Shown here: in pieces, positions 63,915-64,000 of the stretch | Layout: every line of letters starts with the position of its first letter | How positions within the stretch are numbered: position 1 is the first letter of the stretch | NCBI GenBank assembly: GCA_963695195.1 | Contig: CAVOGE010000007.1 | Span: 1,364,001-1,428,000 of the forward strand | From: CF-167 sp963695195 | GTDB taxonomy: Bacteria > Chloroflexota > Limnocylindria > QHBO01 | DNA length: 64,000 nt | Direction: 5' to 3' | Notes under the pieces: model-generated | What the model saw: only the letters and a program-made list of their open reading frames with translations | What the model was told of the DNA's origin: nothing | Databases searched by the model: none | Translations under genes and position numbers: made by a program

Positions 63915-64000
63915 CTAGATCCAGCACCACCCCGTCGGCGGGGGACCGTTGTCGATCACGTCATCCGGCAGCTCCAGGGTGGGGGCGCCGGGCCGGGCGC
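63915..64000 (-). CDS. C-terminal end of an unidentified protein (partial)
   Basis: The last 28 codons of a gene entering from the right edge, ending LELPDDVIDNGPPPTGWCWI and TAG at 63915. Codon use looks native and the frame is open to the edge. Too short to name a family. It would be upstream of the CoA transferase genes on the same strand. Confidence 0.45.
   Translation of the reverse strand, partial: ARPGAPTLELPDDVIDNGPPPTGWCWI

Overview
The window is a 64 kb, densely packed, high-GC (about two thirds G+C by eye) bacterial chromosome segment. It carries about 65 protein genes, three tRNA genes and one small scar of mobile DNA. No LPS or outer-membrane genes are seen. A class I lysyl-tRNA synthetase, a CysS with MshC-like N-terminal features, a split B12-dependent acyl-CoA mutase and many leaderless-looking promoters (TANNNT six to nine bases before the start codon) would fit a Chloroflexota lineage such as the Limnocylindria-type groups, or a deep actinobacterial relative. 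That placement is inference, not proof.

Layout. 1-6 kb: cysteinyl-tRNA synthetase (cut by the left edge), small membrane proteins, an MFS exporter, an ornithine cyclodeaminase-family enzyme, a secreted SpoIID-like protein and a 5'-3' exonuclease. 6-9 kb: a four-gene minus-strand operon of a ferric-reductase-like haem membrane protein, two small membrane-anchored proteins and ApbE flavin transferase. 9-14 kb: catalytic chain of a methylmalonyl-CoA-type mutase, a glutamate dehydrogenase paralogue lacking two catalytic lysines, a phosphotriesterase-family hydrolase, a frameshifted PHP-domain protein and dodecin. 14-24 kb: a repeat/AT-hook/winged-helix protein, a TPM/DUF2207 membrane protein, and a glycine betaine-type ABC transporter behind a large GT-C-like membrane protein. 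24-33 kb: folE, then B12 subunit, MeaB chaperone, hydroxyacyl-CoA dehydrogenase/acyl-CoA dehydrogenase, acyl-CoA synthetase, an ECF sigma/anti-sigma pair and a thiolase; with the mutase these make a fatty-acid/propionyl-CoA oxidation set. 33-37 kb: canonical gdhA with two coupled genes and a HhH-GPD repair protein. 37-40 kb: coaX-coaBC-panC (CoA biosynthesis, with an odd PanC). 40-51 kb: M16 protease, ndk, lepB, membrane pyrophosphatase, uppP, greA, lysS, serS. 52-54.2 kb: a scar next to tRNA-Ser(UGA), with an integrase remnant, a secreted metzincin-like protein, a lipoprotein and a transposase remnant. 54-64 kb: MscS channel, NfuA, an ATP-grasp protein, thymidine kinase, shikimate dehydrogenase, two more tRNAs, membrane proteins, a VIT1-type transporter and a two-subunit CoA transferase.

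At least six otherwise well conserved genes (PHP protein, sigma factor, thiolase, LysRS, SerRS, ATP-grasp) are split by one-base frameshifts. Two are essential synthetases in one operon, so uncorrected indels in the assembly are the simplest explanation. The most interesting biology is the GDH pseudoenzyme next to a canonical GDH elsewhere in the window, the PanC with a rewritten active site inside the CoA operon, the haem/flavin operon, and a promoter-then-terminator leader in front of greA.
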